A stretch of DNA of 64,000 bases from UKL13-2 sp031414695 (GTDB taxonomy: Bacteria; Pseudomonadota; Gammaproteobacteria; Burkholderiales; Usitatibacteraceae). The DNA is taken from positions 1 to 64,000 of the forward strand of contig JANNWG010000027.1 of assembly GCA_031414695.1 (NCBI GenBank). The letters are read 5' to 3'. The position numbers and the translations under genes were made by a program. Each line of letters opens with the position of its first letter. Position 1 is the first letter of the stretch. Below are positions 34,493 through 42,954 of this stretch, one piece after another. The notes beneath the pieces are model-generated. The model made no database searches, was not told the origin of the DNA, and was given only the letters and a program-made list of their open reading frames with translations.

Positions 34493-35283
34493 ACACGACC
34501 TCAAATGCCGACAATTTCAACAGTCAAATCAGCGTTCGCCGCCGCCCGCCGCCTCGCTTAGTGACGGTCTCGCATCTAGAACAGTTAACGCCAAGGACGC
34601 GTCGTATTGTATTTGCTGGCGATGCTCTTGAAGGTTTTGGTCCGGCAATTCCAGGCGCCCACATAAAGCTGATATTTGGTGATTTACCTGAAGGCGGTCT
34701 TGGTCCAGGCAAGCCGAGGCCAGATATGCGTACTTATACGCCACGCTACTTCGATGCACAGCGACGTGAACTGACCGTAGATTTTGTACTGCATGGCACA
34801 GGCTTGGCGTCAACGTGGGCTAGCCGTGCACAGGTAGGAGAGCAATTACATATAGGCGGACCAGGTGGTGGCGTCGCCATCGATCCGGCGTTGCGTGCCG
34901 CATTTCTGTTGGTCGATGAAGCCGCTATGCCTGTCGCCGGTATGATAATCGACGCGCTCCCGCCAGATTGCGATATCACATTGGTATGCGAAATCCACAA
35001 TGCAGAGGAGCAGCGCATCATTGCAACCCGTCACGTTAATCAGATGATTTGGCTCAATCGTAGCAAAGTTAACGCGGAAGCTGGCAGCCTGTTGTTACAA
35101 GCTGCAAATTCACTGCCGCTGACGCAAGATGCGCAGTGGTGGGTAGCGTGTGAGGCGACCGCCATGCGCAGAATAAAATCGCATCTGCTTGATGTGCGTA
35201 GGCTTGACCGCAGTCTTCTCGTTTCTCGTGGTTATTGGCAACGAGGCGAATCTGATCACCCCGATCACGATAACGGTGAATAA
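34489..35283 (+). CDS. Siderophore-interacting protein (SIP)-type FAD reductase
   Basis: The 264-residue protein has an N-terminal flavin-binding barrel with MRTYTPRYFDAQRRELTVDFVLHG (the RxYTxR FAD motif), HIGGPGGGVAI, then a C-terminal SIP NAD(P)-binding domain with LLVDEAAMPVAGMIIDALP and WWVACEATAMRRIKSHLL. Homologues (ViuB/YqjH type) reduce ferric siderophores. Here it is translationally coupled to an ICL-family gene inside a catabolic island, so it may feed electrons to an oxygenase or keep iron reduced for the dioxygenases; that is inference. Confidence 0.83.
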   Translation: MNTTSNADNFNSQISVRRRPPPRLVTVSHLEQLTPRTRRIVFAGDALEGFGPAIPGAHIKLIFGDLPEGGLGPGKPRPDMRTYTPRYFDAQRRELTVDFVLHGTGLASTWASRAQVGEQLHIGGPGGGVAIDPALRAAFLLVDEAAMPVAGMIIDALPPDCDITLVCEIHNAEEQRIIATRHVNQMIWLNRSKVNAEAGSLLLQAANSLPLTQDAQWWVACEATAMRRIKSHLLDVRRLDRSLLVSRGYWQRGESDHPDHDNGE

Positions 35284-35375
35284 GTATAAAAATCACCATG
35301 CAATACGCTTAGCCCGCATGATGACATTGATAGGCGTTTGGCATTTTGTTGCCAGTGCGTCAAGACTGAACCAAA

Positions 35376-36344
35376 TCAGAGGTCGAGCAAGAGCATTGAC
35401 GTTTTGGATCTTGAACAGCAAGGCAAGAACTGATCGTTTTTGTTTTGCTCTGCTGGTGTCAGATACATGTCGCGGTGATCGGGCTCGCCTTCGAGCACCT
35501 TGGTCAGGCAGGTTCCGCAGACGCCTTGCTCGCATGAGGTTGGTAACTCGACACCCGCAGCTGCTAGCGCTTGGACAACTGATTTGTCTTTTGGCACCAA
35601 AACTACTTTGCCAGAACTGACTAACTTAACTTCAAAACTGCCGTCAAGCTCGGATGCAACAACTGCCGCTGAGAAAAATTCATAGTGCAGGCGGTCTTCC
35701 TGCCAGCCCTCAGAACGTGCCGTTGAGAGCACTGCGTCCATGAAGCCTTTGGGGCCGCACACATACAAGTGCGTGCCAAGCGGATGGTTACTCAATAGCG
35801 TGACTAAATGAAGTTTTTGCGCGTCATCGCCATCGTCAAAGTGAAAATGAACGCGAGATGAAAACGGCGCGTCCGCAATGCGGTTTATAAATGCCGTTCT
35901 GTCTTTAGAGCGGGTGCAATAGTGCATATCGAAATTCGCCCCTGTCTGTGACAGTTGCTGTGCCATGCACAGAATCGGTGTCACGCCGATGCCACCTGCA
36001 AGTAACAAGCTGCGTTGGGCATCGTGCGCAAGCGGAAAATGATTCTTTGGCTCGCTGATGGTCAAAACGTCGCCCACCTTTAGCGCATGCATGGCTTTGG
36101 ATCCGCCACGTGTATTGGCGTCACGCAAGACCGCGATGAGATAGCGATGGTTTTCAGAAGGAGCATTGCACAACGAATACTGTCGGGTCAGGCCACCTTT
36201 GACATGAACATCGATGTGCGCACCCGCCGAGAACGCAGGTAGCGTATGCCCTTCAGTGGGCATTAGCTCAAAGCTGCACACATCTGTCGCTTCATGCGTC
36301 TTCATCGCGATGCGCACGCGGATGTTTATTGGAGAGCTGCTCAT
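35376..36344 (-). CDS. PDR/VanB-type oxygenase reductase (FMN/[2Fe-2S])
   Basis: The 322-residue protein has the phthalate-dioxygenase-reductase order: flavin barrel with RQYSLCNAP, NAD domain LLLAGGIGVTPILCMAQ and YVCGPKGFMD, and a C-terminal plant-type ferredoxin with CEQGVCGTC plus a later Cys in FLPCCSRS. It passes electrons from NADH to a Rieske oxygenase. The partner is almost certainly the Rieske protein encoded about 3 kb upstream in the same minus-strand operon. It is the last gene of that unit. Confidence 0.93.
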   Translation of the reverse strand: MSSSPINIRVRIAMKTHEATDVCSFELMPTEGHTLPAFSAGAHIDVHVKGGLTRQYSLCNAPSENHRYLIAVLRDANTRGGSKAMHALKVGDVLTISEPKNHFPLAHDAQRSLLLAGGIGVTPILCMAQQLSQTGANFDMHYCTRSKDRTAFINRIADAPFSSRVHFHFDDGDDAQKLHLVTLLSNHPLGTHLYVCGPKGFMDAVLSTARSEGWQEDRLHYEFFSAAVVASELDGSFEVKLVSSGKVVLVPKDKSVVQALAAAGVELPTSCEQGVCGTCLTKVLEGEPDHRDMYLTPAEQNKNDQFLPCCSRSKTSMLLLDL

Positions 36345-36377
36345 TGTTTATATTTGCCTGCTAAGTTTTACCATCGC

Positions 36378-37394
36378 TCAAATGTCGAGCTTGAATACCT
36401 TCTTGGCATTGCCACTAAAAATGGCAATTTTTTCTTCAGCGCTTAGCCATTCGAAGCCCTCGATAAAGGGAGCGATGTCATCCAGCCAGCGTCCCGTTCT
36501 TGGATCCTTGATGGTGCCCACGCCAGGTCGCTCAGCGCCAAATATGCAGCGGTCTGCACCTACCGTTTTGATGAGCAGGCGCAGAGCTTCTTCGGAGTAC
36601 AAGACAGTGTCAAAATACAGTCGGCGTAAGCTGTCATAGAAGGTCTCAATGGCGCGTCCCGGACGTAGCGAAGGCGCTTGGAAACGACCAAACTGGTATG
36701 GAATGGCGCCGCCGCCATGGGACACTACAATCTTGAGTGTCGGGAAAGTTTGAAACACCTTGGAGCGCGCCAAGGCCATCACCGCCACAGACTCTTCATT
36801 GATGAAGTGCAGCGAATAATTATGGCGCTCTGTGCCTCGCAACCCCGCCGAGTGCAGATAGGCAGGCACATCGAGCTCCACCAGCTTTTCATATAGCGGA
36901 TACCAATACTCTTGACCCAGATCAGGCACGTCATGAGTACCTAAACCTTCACTAGGGTCAGTATTAAGCATACAACCGACCATGCCGAGATCTTTGATAC
37001 AGCGCACCAACTCAGGCAAGACCGCCTTGATCGGCTCTTCCCACGCAGTAGGCAGGCCACATACGCCACGGAAGATATTAGGGAATAGGCGCTGCTGCTG
37101 TCCAATGATTGTATTGAGTTCTTCGGTGTACCAGTGAACCAGTCGGACGGGTTTTTCACTGTGCATCGATTGATAAGGTCGAGGTGAGATGAGTTGAAAG
37201 TCTGTACCAAGCTCTTTGAGTTGCTGCACGTGCGACTTGGTGCCGAAAGTCGGACTGTTTAGCACAGCCATCATTTCGTCATCACTGATCTGCGGCGAGC
37301 CGCGACCATGTGCGCCACGATGCGAAAGCAAGCCAGCCTTCCATGCGTAAAAACTGTCCGGTGCGGTAACGTGGGCGTGAGCATCAATAATCAT
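36378..37394 (-). CDS. LigJ-like amidohydrolase-superfamily protein, probable 4-oxalomesaconate hydratase
   Basis: The 338-residue TIM-barrel protein has metal ligands HAH (His6, His8), LHSAG (His181), SHGGG (His226) and, in place of the usual Asp of hydrolases, Glu288 in IFGAERPG. As I recall it, LigJ (protocatechuate 4,5-cleavage pathway) has the same pattern of His6, His8, His178, His223 and a late Glu. That fits hydration of 4-oxalomesaconate to 4-carboxy-4-hydroxy-2-oxoadipate, the substrate of RraA/LigK-type aldolases encoded upstream. Alternatives in the ACMSD decarboxylase family are possible. It sits between the LigB-type dioxygenase and reductase genes. Confidence 0.7.
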   Translation of the reverse strand: MIIDAHAHVTAPDSFYAWKAGLLSHRGAHGRGSPQISDDEMMAVLNSPTFGTKSHVQQLKELGTDFQLISPRPYQSMHSEKPVRLVHWYTEELNTIIGQQQRLFPNIFRGVCGLPTAWEEPIKAVLPELVRCIKDLGMVGCMLNTDPSEGLGTHDVPDLGQEYWYPLYEKLVELDVPAYLHSAGLRGTERHNYSLHFINEESVAVMALARSKVFQTFPTLKIVVSHGGGAIPYQFGRFQAPSLRPGRAIETFYDSLRRLYFDTVLYSEEALRLLIKTVGADRCIFGAERPGVGTIKDPRTGRWLDDIAPFIEGFEWLSAEEKIAIFSGNAKKVFKLDI

Positions 37395-37466
37395 GTGTAC
37401 CTCAATGTGGTTGGTGGTTGGTAGTTGGGCTGGTATGGTGAAAGAGAGCAGACGCTTTTGGATACA

Positions 37467-38471
37467 TCACCAAATGGCAAACCCCATGGCATTGCCCGTG
37501 CCGGCTTCTGTTCGGTAGCAGGGAACATAGTCAATGAGTCGCATTGGCAAGGACACGTCATTCATGATTGCCGCCAATGGCAACCAGCTCTTGATCTCTG
37601 AGGTATTGCCGTTGAACATCACCTCAGGAATCGCTGCCAGCGCGGCTTCGTCACGGGCCTTGAACGAACCTAGCACTTTCGCGTCTAGCGCTTCGTCAAT
37701 GCAAAAATGGGTCAACCCACCAGATGCGATGATCGCCACGCTGAGTTCCGGAGGCAAGGCGTCAATCGCATGCTTGAGCGCATGGCCAAAGCCAAGGCAG
37801 CGCTTGGCCGTCGGGCGGTTCAGGCCGACGCCGACGTTGGTGAAGATCGGAATGCTGGGAGGCGCCACATCGCGCATGATGCGCCGATAGGCATAGCCAA
37901 AAGCGTGCGGTATACCGTGCTGGCGTCCCGGCATGGCGGGCAGGCGAGCGCTGGTGGCAATGTCGAATTCCTGTTTGATTAAGCTCTCAACAATGATATT
38001 GGCATGCAATGGTGCGCCAGGGTAGGTAGCGCCATCAGGCGGGCAATGGCCTACCTCTGCAATAGCAATGCCCGGCGGCAGACGGCTTATCGCGTCTTCA
38101 GATAATGGAATATTTTCAACCTGCTCACCAGTGTAGATGGTGAACGCTGGCGTTAAATCCTCATGAAACACTTCGCGCTGGTCGTTGCCTAGTATCAAGA
38201 CAAGATCAGGTTGGCACGCAAAGAAATGGTCGGCTAATTTGTCGAGTGCGTGCTGGCAGTGCGCGAAATTGGCAGACATCGCCTGCGGCGTCACATGCTC
38301 GGCGAAGCCAGGCTTACGTTTTTGCAAAAGCGTATGGTAGTCAAGCTTCTCGCCCTGATACCAATGCGCAAGGTTTTTGCGATCCGCATCGCCGCGCAAG
38401 TGCCACAGGTCAGGCGACGTTGCCAACATGGGGCCGTGGGAAGTGGCGATGCCACAAACAATTTTTGCCAT
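37467..38471 (-). CDS. Class III (LigB-type) extradiol ring-cleavage dioxygenase
   Basis: The 334-residue protein opens with KIVCGIATSHGPMLATSP (first His ligand about 12), followed by LVLILGNDQREVF, GRQHGIPHAFGYAYRRIM, PIFTNVGVGLNRP and IIASGGLTHFCIDEALD. This is the LigB catalytic fold of nonhaem Fe(II) dioxygenases. The long insertion after the first strand (WHLRGDADRKNLAHWYQ) is like the subgroup including 3-O-methylgallate dioxygenases. It could cleave a gallate- or protocatechuate-type ring to give 4-oxalomesaconate or its precursor, feeding the LigJ-like hydratase downstream. The exact substrate is inferred. Confidence 0.8.
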   Translation of the reverse strand: MAKIVCGIATSHGPMLATSPDLWHLRGDADRKNLAHWYQGEKLDYHTLLQKRKPGFAEHVTPQAMSANFAHCQHALDKLADHFFACQPDLVLILGNDQREVFHEDLTPAFTIYTGEQVENIPLSEDAISRLPPGIAIAEVGHCPPDGATYPGAPLHANIIVESLIKQEFDIATSARLPAMPGRQHGIPHAFGYAYRRIMRDVAPPSIPIFTNVGVGLNRPTAKRCLGFGHALKHAIDALPPELSVAIIASGGLTHFCIDEALDAKVLGSFKARDEAALAAIPEVMFNGNTSEIKSWLPLAAIMNDVSLPMRLIDYVPCYRTEAGTGNAMGFAIW

Positions 38472-38481
38472 GACGAGTCCC

Positions 38482-39771
38482 TCAGATGTTCACGGCAACA
38501 ACATGCGCTTCATCCACTGGGATGCCCATGGCTTCGGCCGACATGCGCCTGACGTGCTCGGGCTGGCCGAAGTGGAACGGGAAGTGGGTCAGATGCTTGC
38601 CCCACAGCGGGTGTTTGAGATAGTCTGCTAGCGTCAAGCCTTCACGCAATAGCTCGCGCGATGCATTCGGCAGTGGAATGCAGACGTTCTTGTCTGGATC
38701 GCGAATGACACCCTTCGGATCATTGCCGGTCTGCACCGCATCAATGTCTGCGAACAACTGCCTGCGGATCATGGCCACGCCGCGGTCGCTGGCGCCCAGC
38801 TTCTCACGTGTTCGATCAGTGATCTTGCCTTGGCCGACCCAGGCAATGATGTCCTGGTTGATGACGTGGCTCGATATCCACAGGCCAGTTTTCGGATCGG
38901 TGATCGGTCCTTTCCACGAGGGGATGGTCTTCTGCTCGAACGGCTCCGATTCGGTCGGCACGCGCATGAAGGCCCAAGTCACGCTCAGGGTGTTCTCATC
39001 GTCAACCGGCACCCGCCATTCGAAGTGATCGCCGAGAAAGAAGCCGTTCGGCCATAGGCAAACGCGACCCACCGTCCAGAGGTCATTTTCTTCGTCAGTG
39101 TCTTCGCGCACACGCTTATAAACGTAGCCGTGCTCAAACTCCTCGAAGTCGAGCTTGACGTGCTTGGGCGCGTAGTTGCCGATTTCACCGCGCTGACGCT
39201 TGCTCCAATTCGAATGCATCCACTCGAAGTGCACAGGGTCGATCGAGTTTTCCTGCGCTTGAACCCAGTTGCACGGTACGTCCGCAAACACGATCTGGGT
39301 AAAGCCGTTCTTGAAGCTAAGCAGTTCCCAATCCGGCAGCAGCGGTGCAGGCAAAGGACCCATGTAAGCCCACAATAGACCAGCTTTCGCCTCTACCTTG
39401 TAAGATGTGATCTTGATTTTCTGTCGCATCTTGCCTGTTGGCTCGATCACGTCCTCGAATGGCTGCTCAATGCACTGACCGCTCTTGTCGTAGCACCAGC
39501 CGTGGTAGTTACAGCGGATGCCGTTTTGTTCGACCATGCCATACGAGAGATCCGCATTGCGGTGCGCGCAGCGTCGCTCGGTTAGGCCGTAGTTGCAACT
39601 GAGGTCTTTGAAGACGACGAGGTCTTCGCCCATCAGGCGCACAGCCTTGATCGGGTTGAGTTCCAGTTGATCTACCGCCGCAATAGGATGCCAGTGGCGA
39701 CGAAGCATTTCTCCACCTGGTGTACCTGGCCCGACTTGGGTGAGCAATTGGTTTTTTTCATGGGTAAGCAT
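38482..39771 (-). CDS. Rieske non-haem iron oxygenase, alpha subunit (phthalate 4,5-dioxygenase-like)
   Basis: The 429-residue protein has a Rieske [2Fe-2S] site formed by CAH (68-70) and CNYH (87-90), and a mononuclear iron site in NSIDPVHFEWMH (Asp178, His181, His186). Overall sequence (GTPGGEMLRRHWHPIAAVDQ, FKDLSCNYGL) resembles the single-component class used by phthalate 4,5-dioxygenase and aryl O-demethylases, which work with a PDR-type reductase. The reductase is in the same operon. It probably hydroxylates or O-demethylates an aromatic acid to give the catecholic substrate of the LigB-type enzyme. Confidence 0.92.
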   Translation of the reverse strand: MLTHEKNQLLTQVGPGTPGGEMLRRHWHPIAAVDQLELNPIKAVRLMGEDLVVFKDLSCNYGLTERRCAHRNADLSYGMVEQNGIRCNYHGWCYDKSGQCIEQPFEDVIEPTGKMRQKIKITSYKVEAKAGLLWAYMGPLPAPLLPDWELLSFKNGFTQIVFADVPCNWVQAQENSIDPVHFEWMHSNWSKRQRGEIGNYAPKHVKLDFEEFEHGYVYKRVREDTDEENDLWTVGRVCLWPNGFFLGDHFEWRVPVDDENTLSVTWAFMRVPTESEPFEQKTIPSWKGPITDPKTGLWISSHVINQDIIAWVGQGKITDRTREKLGASDRGVAMIRRQLFADIDAVQTGNDPKGVIRDPDKNVCIPLPNASRELLREGLTLADYLKHPLWGKHLTHFPFHFGQPEHVRRMSAEAMGIPVDEAHVVAVNI

Positions 39772-39788
39772 GGCTGCCTCTTAATTTT

Positions 39789-40481
39789 TCAACGATTCCA
39801 TCCGTAGATGTCCAAGGTAGCCTCGCCTGAGCGAAGCCTGCCCAAGATGTCGGCCTCTTGGGCTTCTCGTAACCGCGAACCCTCGATGGCGTCCGCAATC
39901 TCGGCTCGGGGGATAACAACCAGACCGTCACCATCACCCGAGATTAGGTCGCCTGGGTGAATCGTAACATCGCCGATTAAGATAGGAGCGTTGATCCAGC
40001 CGATAGCACCAAAGTCCTTGCCGGTTCCCTTCAAACACAAGCCACGAGAAAATACCGGCACGCCGATGCTTGCCAGTAGGCTGCCATCACGTACGCAACC
40101 GTCGATGACTACACCAGCCAAGCCGCGCTGCTTGGCCATTGTCGCCATCACCTCACCCCAGTAGCCCGCCTCGTAGGCGCCGCTCACATATGCCACGAGC
40201 ACATCGCCCGGCTGCGCCAGCATTAGCGCACGGTGTAACCACAGGTTGTCGATGCCGGGGCCGTGGACAGTAAAGGCCGGGCCGCACAGCTTGAAGTTGG
40301 GATCAACCGGCTTGAGCTGCGATGGCAACGCACCGATCTTGCCTGCGGCCTCGTGCAACGTCGCTGGCTGGATGCCCGCTGCGGTTTTGATGTCAGCGGG
40401 GCTGGGTCTGTCGAAGTCGACCACAACAGTAGCCAACAGGGTGAACGGGTAGTCCGGATGGTTCACAGCGGGCGCTTTCAT
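39789..40481 (-). CDS. RraA-family aldolase/decarboxylase, paralogue 1
   Basis: The 230-residue protein belongs to the RraA/HMG-CHA aldolase family: GYWGEVMATMAKQRGLAG, VVIDGCVRDGSLL (Arg-Asp pair of the pyruvate-enolate site), PVFSRGLCLKGTGKDFG and HPGDLISGDGDGLVVIPR. LigK/ProA-type members split 4-carboxy-4-hydroxy-2-oxoadipate to pyruvate and oxaloacetate. It overlaps paralogue 2 by ATGA, indicating coupled expression. It is the closest of the three to the Rieske gene. The true regulator of RNase E is less likely in this context. Confidence 0.85.
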   Translation of the reverse strand: MKAPAVNHPDYPFTLLATVVVDFDRPSPADIKTAAGIQPATLHEAAGKIGALPSQLKPVDPNFKLCGPAFTVHGPGIDNLWLHRALMLAQPGDVLVAYVSGAYEAGYWGEVMATMAKQRGLAGVVIDGCVRDGSLLASIGVPVFSRGLCLKGTGKDFGAIGWINAPILIGDVTIHPGDLISGDGDGLVVIPRAEIADAIEGSRLREAQEADILGRLRSGEATLDIYGWNR

Positions 40482-41131
40482 GTTTTCTTACTCTGGAGCT
40501 GGTGATATCGAAACTGCTTGCGTGCTTCATCGAGTCGCATGCCGCTGCGCACCGCCTCCCGAATTTGCATTTCCGCAAAATGGATTTCTTCAGCAGCAGC
40601 CAGCACCGCTTCCTCGTGCTCGCGCGGGATGACAATGACGCCGTCGGTATCGCCCCTGAGCAAATCGCCGGGCTGAACGCGGGCTCGGCCAATGTTCACT
40701 GGCACGTTAACGGCCTCTACTTGCACCCGATCTTTGCCGGTGCGCATCCAGTGGCCGCAGCTGAAGACGGGATAATTCAGCTCCAGGCATAGGGAGGCAT
40801 CGCGGCAGATGCCATCGATGACCGTCGCGGCGATGCCTTTGCGGTGTGCAATCTCGGTCAGGATGTCACCCCACACAGTGCAGTCATCGCGGCCTGCGTT
40901 ATCCAATACGATAACCCCGCCGGGCGGCACATCGTCAATGTAGTCGCCCACTGTGCCGGGTGGGTTGGATGCCGGACCGTAGCGCACCGTATAGGCGCGC
41001 CCGGTGAACCGAAACGCCGTGGAACGCGGCGCGACACCATGGCATTGACCTGTAATGCCCAAACGATCAAGTGCATCACTAAGCGTTGCTGTGTCGATTG
41101 CCTCAGCGCGTTCGATGTTTTTGTCAGTCAT
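40478..41131 (-). CDS. RraA-family aldolase/decarboxylase, paralogue 2
   Basis: The 217-residue protein has ATLSDALDRLGITGQCHGV, GVIVLDNAGRDDCTVWGDILTEIAHRKG, VIDGICRDASLC, and QPGDLLRGDTDGVIVIPREHEE. It is clearly related to the two flanking genes but not a recent duplicate. The conserved GD and RD residues needed for oxaloacetate decarboxylase/aldolase activity are present. It lies in the middle of a tandem trio that begins the GntR-linked operon. Confidence 0.85.
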   Translation of the reverse strand: MTDKNIERAEAIDTATLSDALDRLGITGQCHGVAPRSTAFRFTGRAYTVRYGPASNPPGTVGDYIDDVPPGGVIVLDNAGRDDCTVWGDILTEIAHRKGIAATVIDGICRDASLCLELNYPVFSCGHWMRTGKDRVQVEAVNVPVNIGRARVQPGDLLRGDTDGVIVIPREHEEAVLAAAEEIHFAEMQIREAVRSGMRLDEARKQFRYHQLQSKKT

Positions 41132-41148
41132 GTTGTTTCAACCTTTGT

Positions 41149-41832
41149 TCAGCTTTTAAGCATGTGTTCGTAGTTGGCGCCCATCACTTGGGTGATGGCT
41201 TGACCATTGAGCAGCGACTTGGCCATCGCAGCTTCTTTGGCGACGATCTGCTCAGCTACGTTAAGCACTTCGTCAATTTGCGATGCGGAAATGAAGATCA
41301 CACCACTGTTATCTGCGATCACGTAGTCGCCGTCTTGTACGGTGATGTCGCCCACCATGATGTCGATGTGCGTTGCCAGTTCGGCCACGCGGCCACGCGC
41401 TGTCCGGGCGGTCAGGCCTCTGCCGAATACGGCAAAATCGTGCTGCCGTGCCTCGTCGATGTCACGCACAAGACCCTCGGCAATGACGCCAGCGACCTCT
41501 CTGAGCTTGGCGCCCAGCGTCAGCAAGCCGCCCCAGCTACCCGCCTCGATCCCAGTGCGCTGCTCGACGACGATCACCGAGTCGGATCCGGACGCTTCGA
41601 CGGCGGTGGCGCACAAATGTGGAGGAGAGGTCGTCGTATTCGCTGCCGCCGCTTGTACTTCAGCCATCGCGACAAGTTTTACGGTGGTGACTCGACCTGC
41701 AATGCGGCGCTGCGTGGCAAGCTGTTGCAGGCCGCCAACGGCGCCGCTCACGCCCATTTTGTCTAGCGCGTCCGATACGGCGCAGGCATCGAGGCGACGC
41801 AATCGTTTGACCAATTCTGTAGGGAGAGTCAT
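41149..41832 (-). CDS. RraA-family aldolase/decarboxylase, paralogue 3
   Basis: The 227-residue product is the first gene of the minus-strand unit running to the PDR reductase. Family motifs are DACAVSDALDKMGVSGAVGGL, AGSWGGLLTLGAKLREVAG, AEGLVRDIDEARQHDFAVFGRG and VQDGDYVIADNSGVIFIS. The usual VIDG is replaced by IAEG and the loop after DG carries NSG instead of TDG/GDG, so it is the most divergent of the three and may use another substrate. It is divergent from the GntR regulator across a region with paired repeats. Confidence 0.83.
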   Translation of the reverse strand: MTLPTELVKRLRRLDACAVSDALDKMGVSGAVGGLQQLATQRRIAGRVTTVKLVAMAEVQAAAANTTTSPPHLCATAVEASGSDSVIVVEQRTGIEAGSWGGLLTLGAKLREVAGVIAEGLVRDIDEARQHDFAVFGRGLTARTARGRVAELATHIDIMVGDITVQDGDYVIADNSGVIFISASQIDEVLNVAEQIVAKEAAMAKSLLNGQAITQVMGANYEHMLKS

Positions 41833-41862
41833 GACATAGCCTGTGTTTTGTTAAATTATTTT

Positions 41863-41896
41863 TAAACAGTAATACTTATTATACTAAACAGTATTA
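41863..41896. promoter_or_regulatory. Candidate GntR operator region
   Basis: TAAACAGTA occurs twice in direct orientation, 22 bp apart (41863-41871 and 41885-41893). TAATACT (41870-41876) and AGTATTA (41890-41896) form an inverted repeat. Two-helical-turn spacing and the position in the divergent promoter region suggest binding of the adjacent GntR protein as a dimer of dimers. Confidence 0.55.
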
Positions 41897-41970
41897 TGGT
41901 TTGGGGAAAAATTAATGCGCATCCAACTGTATGAAATTTTTGCCATGCAACGCATTACGGATGGCGCAAT

Positions 41971-42750
41971 ATGCGCTGGTATAGTTCTGAAGAATTCTTA
42001 ACCACTCTCTTTGAAATGAACAATAGCGCTCCTCGTCCTTCCCTAAAGTGGGCTGCACCCGTTCAAACGGAGACCCTGTCTGGGCGAATCATTGCGCAGG
42101 TTCGTGGCGCGCTATTTTCTAGCCAGCTCAAGCCAGGCGAGTTTCTCGGTAGTGAATCAACGATTGCAGAGCAGTTCAACGTGAGTCGAATGGTGTCGCG
42201 CGATGCATTGCGTACGCTAGAGGCGATGGGTATTGTCGAGATACGAAAGGGCATCAAAGGTGGCGCTTGGATCGCTAAGGAAAACCCAGACCGATTCGCA
42301 GATGCCTTGTCGATTCAGTTACAGCTAATTGGGGTGACTGCGGATGAGATTTTCGATGCCCAACTTGCTATCGAAACAAGAGCCGCAGAGTTGGCAGCTA
42401 TCCGTGCGTCCCCAGAAATTTTGCAAGAACTGCAATTGGCGCTGACGGCATGCGAAGTTGCTAAGACAGAAATGCAGACATTTACCGCCAAATCTATTCG
42501 CTTTCATGAACTTGTCGTGGTTGCGTCGTGTAATCGTGTGTTGTTAGCGCAGTTCCGTGCCTTGCGGTTCGTCCTACATCCACTGCTTGAACCCAATACC
42601 ACAGAAGAAGTAGCACGCAGGGTCATCCGTTCACATGCGACCCTGCTACGCGCGATTTCTGCTGGCGATGCAGATAAAGCGGGTGACGTGATGAAACGGC
42701 GTATTTCTGAAATCAGATCTAAGATTTCCAGCAAAGCGAAGGTTGAGTAG
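41971..42750 (+). CDS. GntR family (FCD/FadR subfamily) regulator
   Basis: The 259-residue protein has an N-terminal winged helix-turn-helix with QLKPGEFLGSESTIAEQFNV and SRMVSRDALRTLEAMGIVEI, followed by an all-helical FCD ligand domain (IFDAQLAIETRAAELAAI and RVIRSHATLLRAISAGDADK). FCD members usually sense organic acids. It is divergently transcribed from the RraA-Rieske-LigB operon, which it likely controls through the repeats at 41863-41896. A later start at 42016 is possible. The 204 bp after it contain no gene I can support. Confidence 0.9.
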   Translation: MRWYSSEEFLTTLFEMNNSAPRPSLKWAAPVQTETLSGRIIAQVRGALFSSQLKPGEFLGSESTIAEQFNVSRMVSRDALRTLEAMGIVEIRKGIKGGAWIAKENPDRFADALSIQLQLIGVTADEIFDAQLAIETRAAELAAIRASPEILQELQLALTACEVAKTEMQTFTAKSIRFHELVVVASCNRVLLAQFRALRFVLHPLLEPNTTEEVARRVIRSHATLLRAISAGDADKAGDVMKRRISEIRSKISSKAKVE

Positions 42751-42954
42751 GTCGCAATGCACGATTTTCAGGTAACGATGACCTACATTTAGGTTCGCAT
42801 GTTTGCAAAATGGATTTACCTGAGATAAAGCAGTCGCGTACTGTTTTATAGCACCCATTGCGAGACTAGCATAAGGCAGTTTAAGCCGACAAAAACATCC
42901 AATGCTGTTAGTGGATTACGTTGTTTGTTGGACGTGTCTCTGGAATGTTGATCA

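Noticed and set aside
41086..41766. 226-codon plus-strand frame
   Set aside because: It lies antisense to two RraA-family genes that have clear family motifs; composition is that of a shadow frame.
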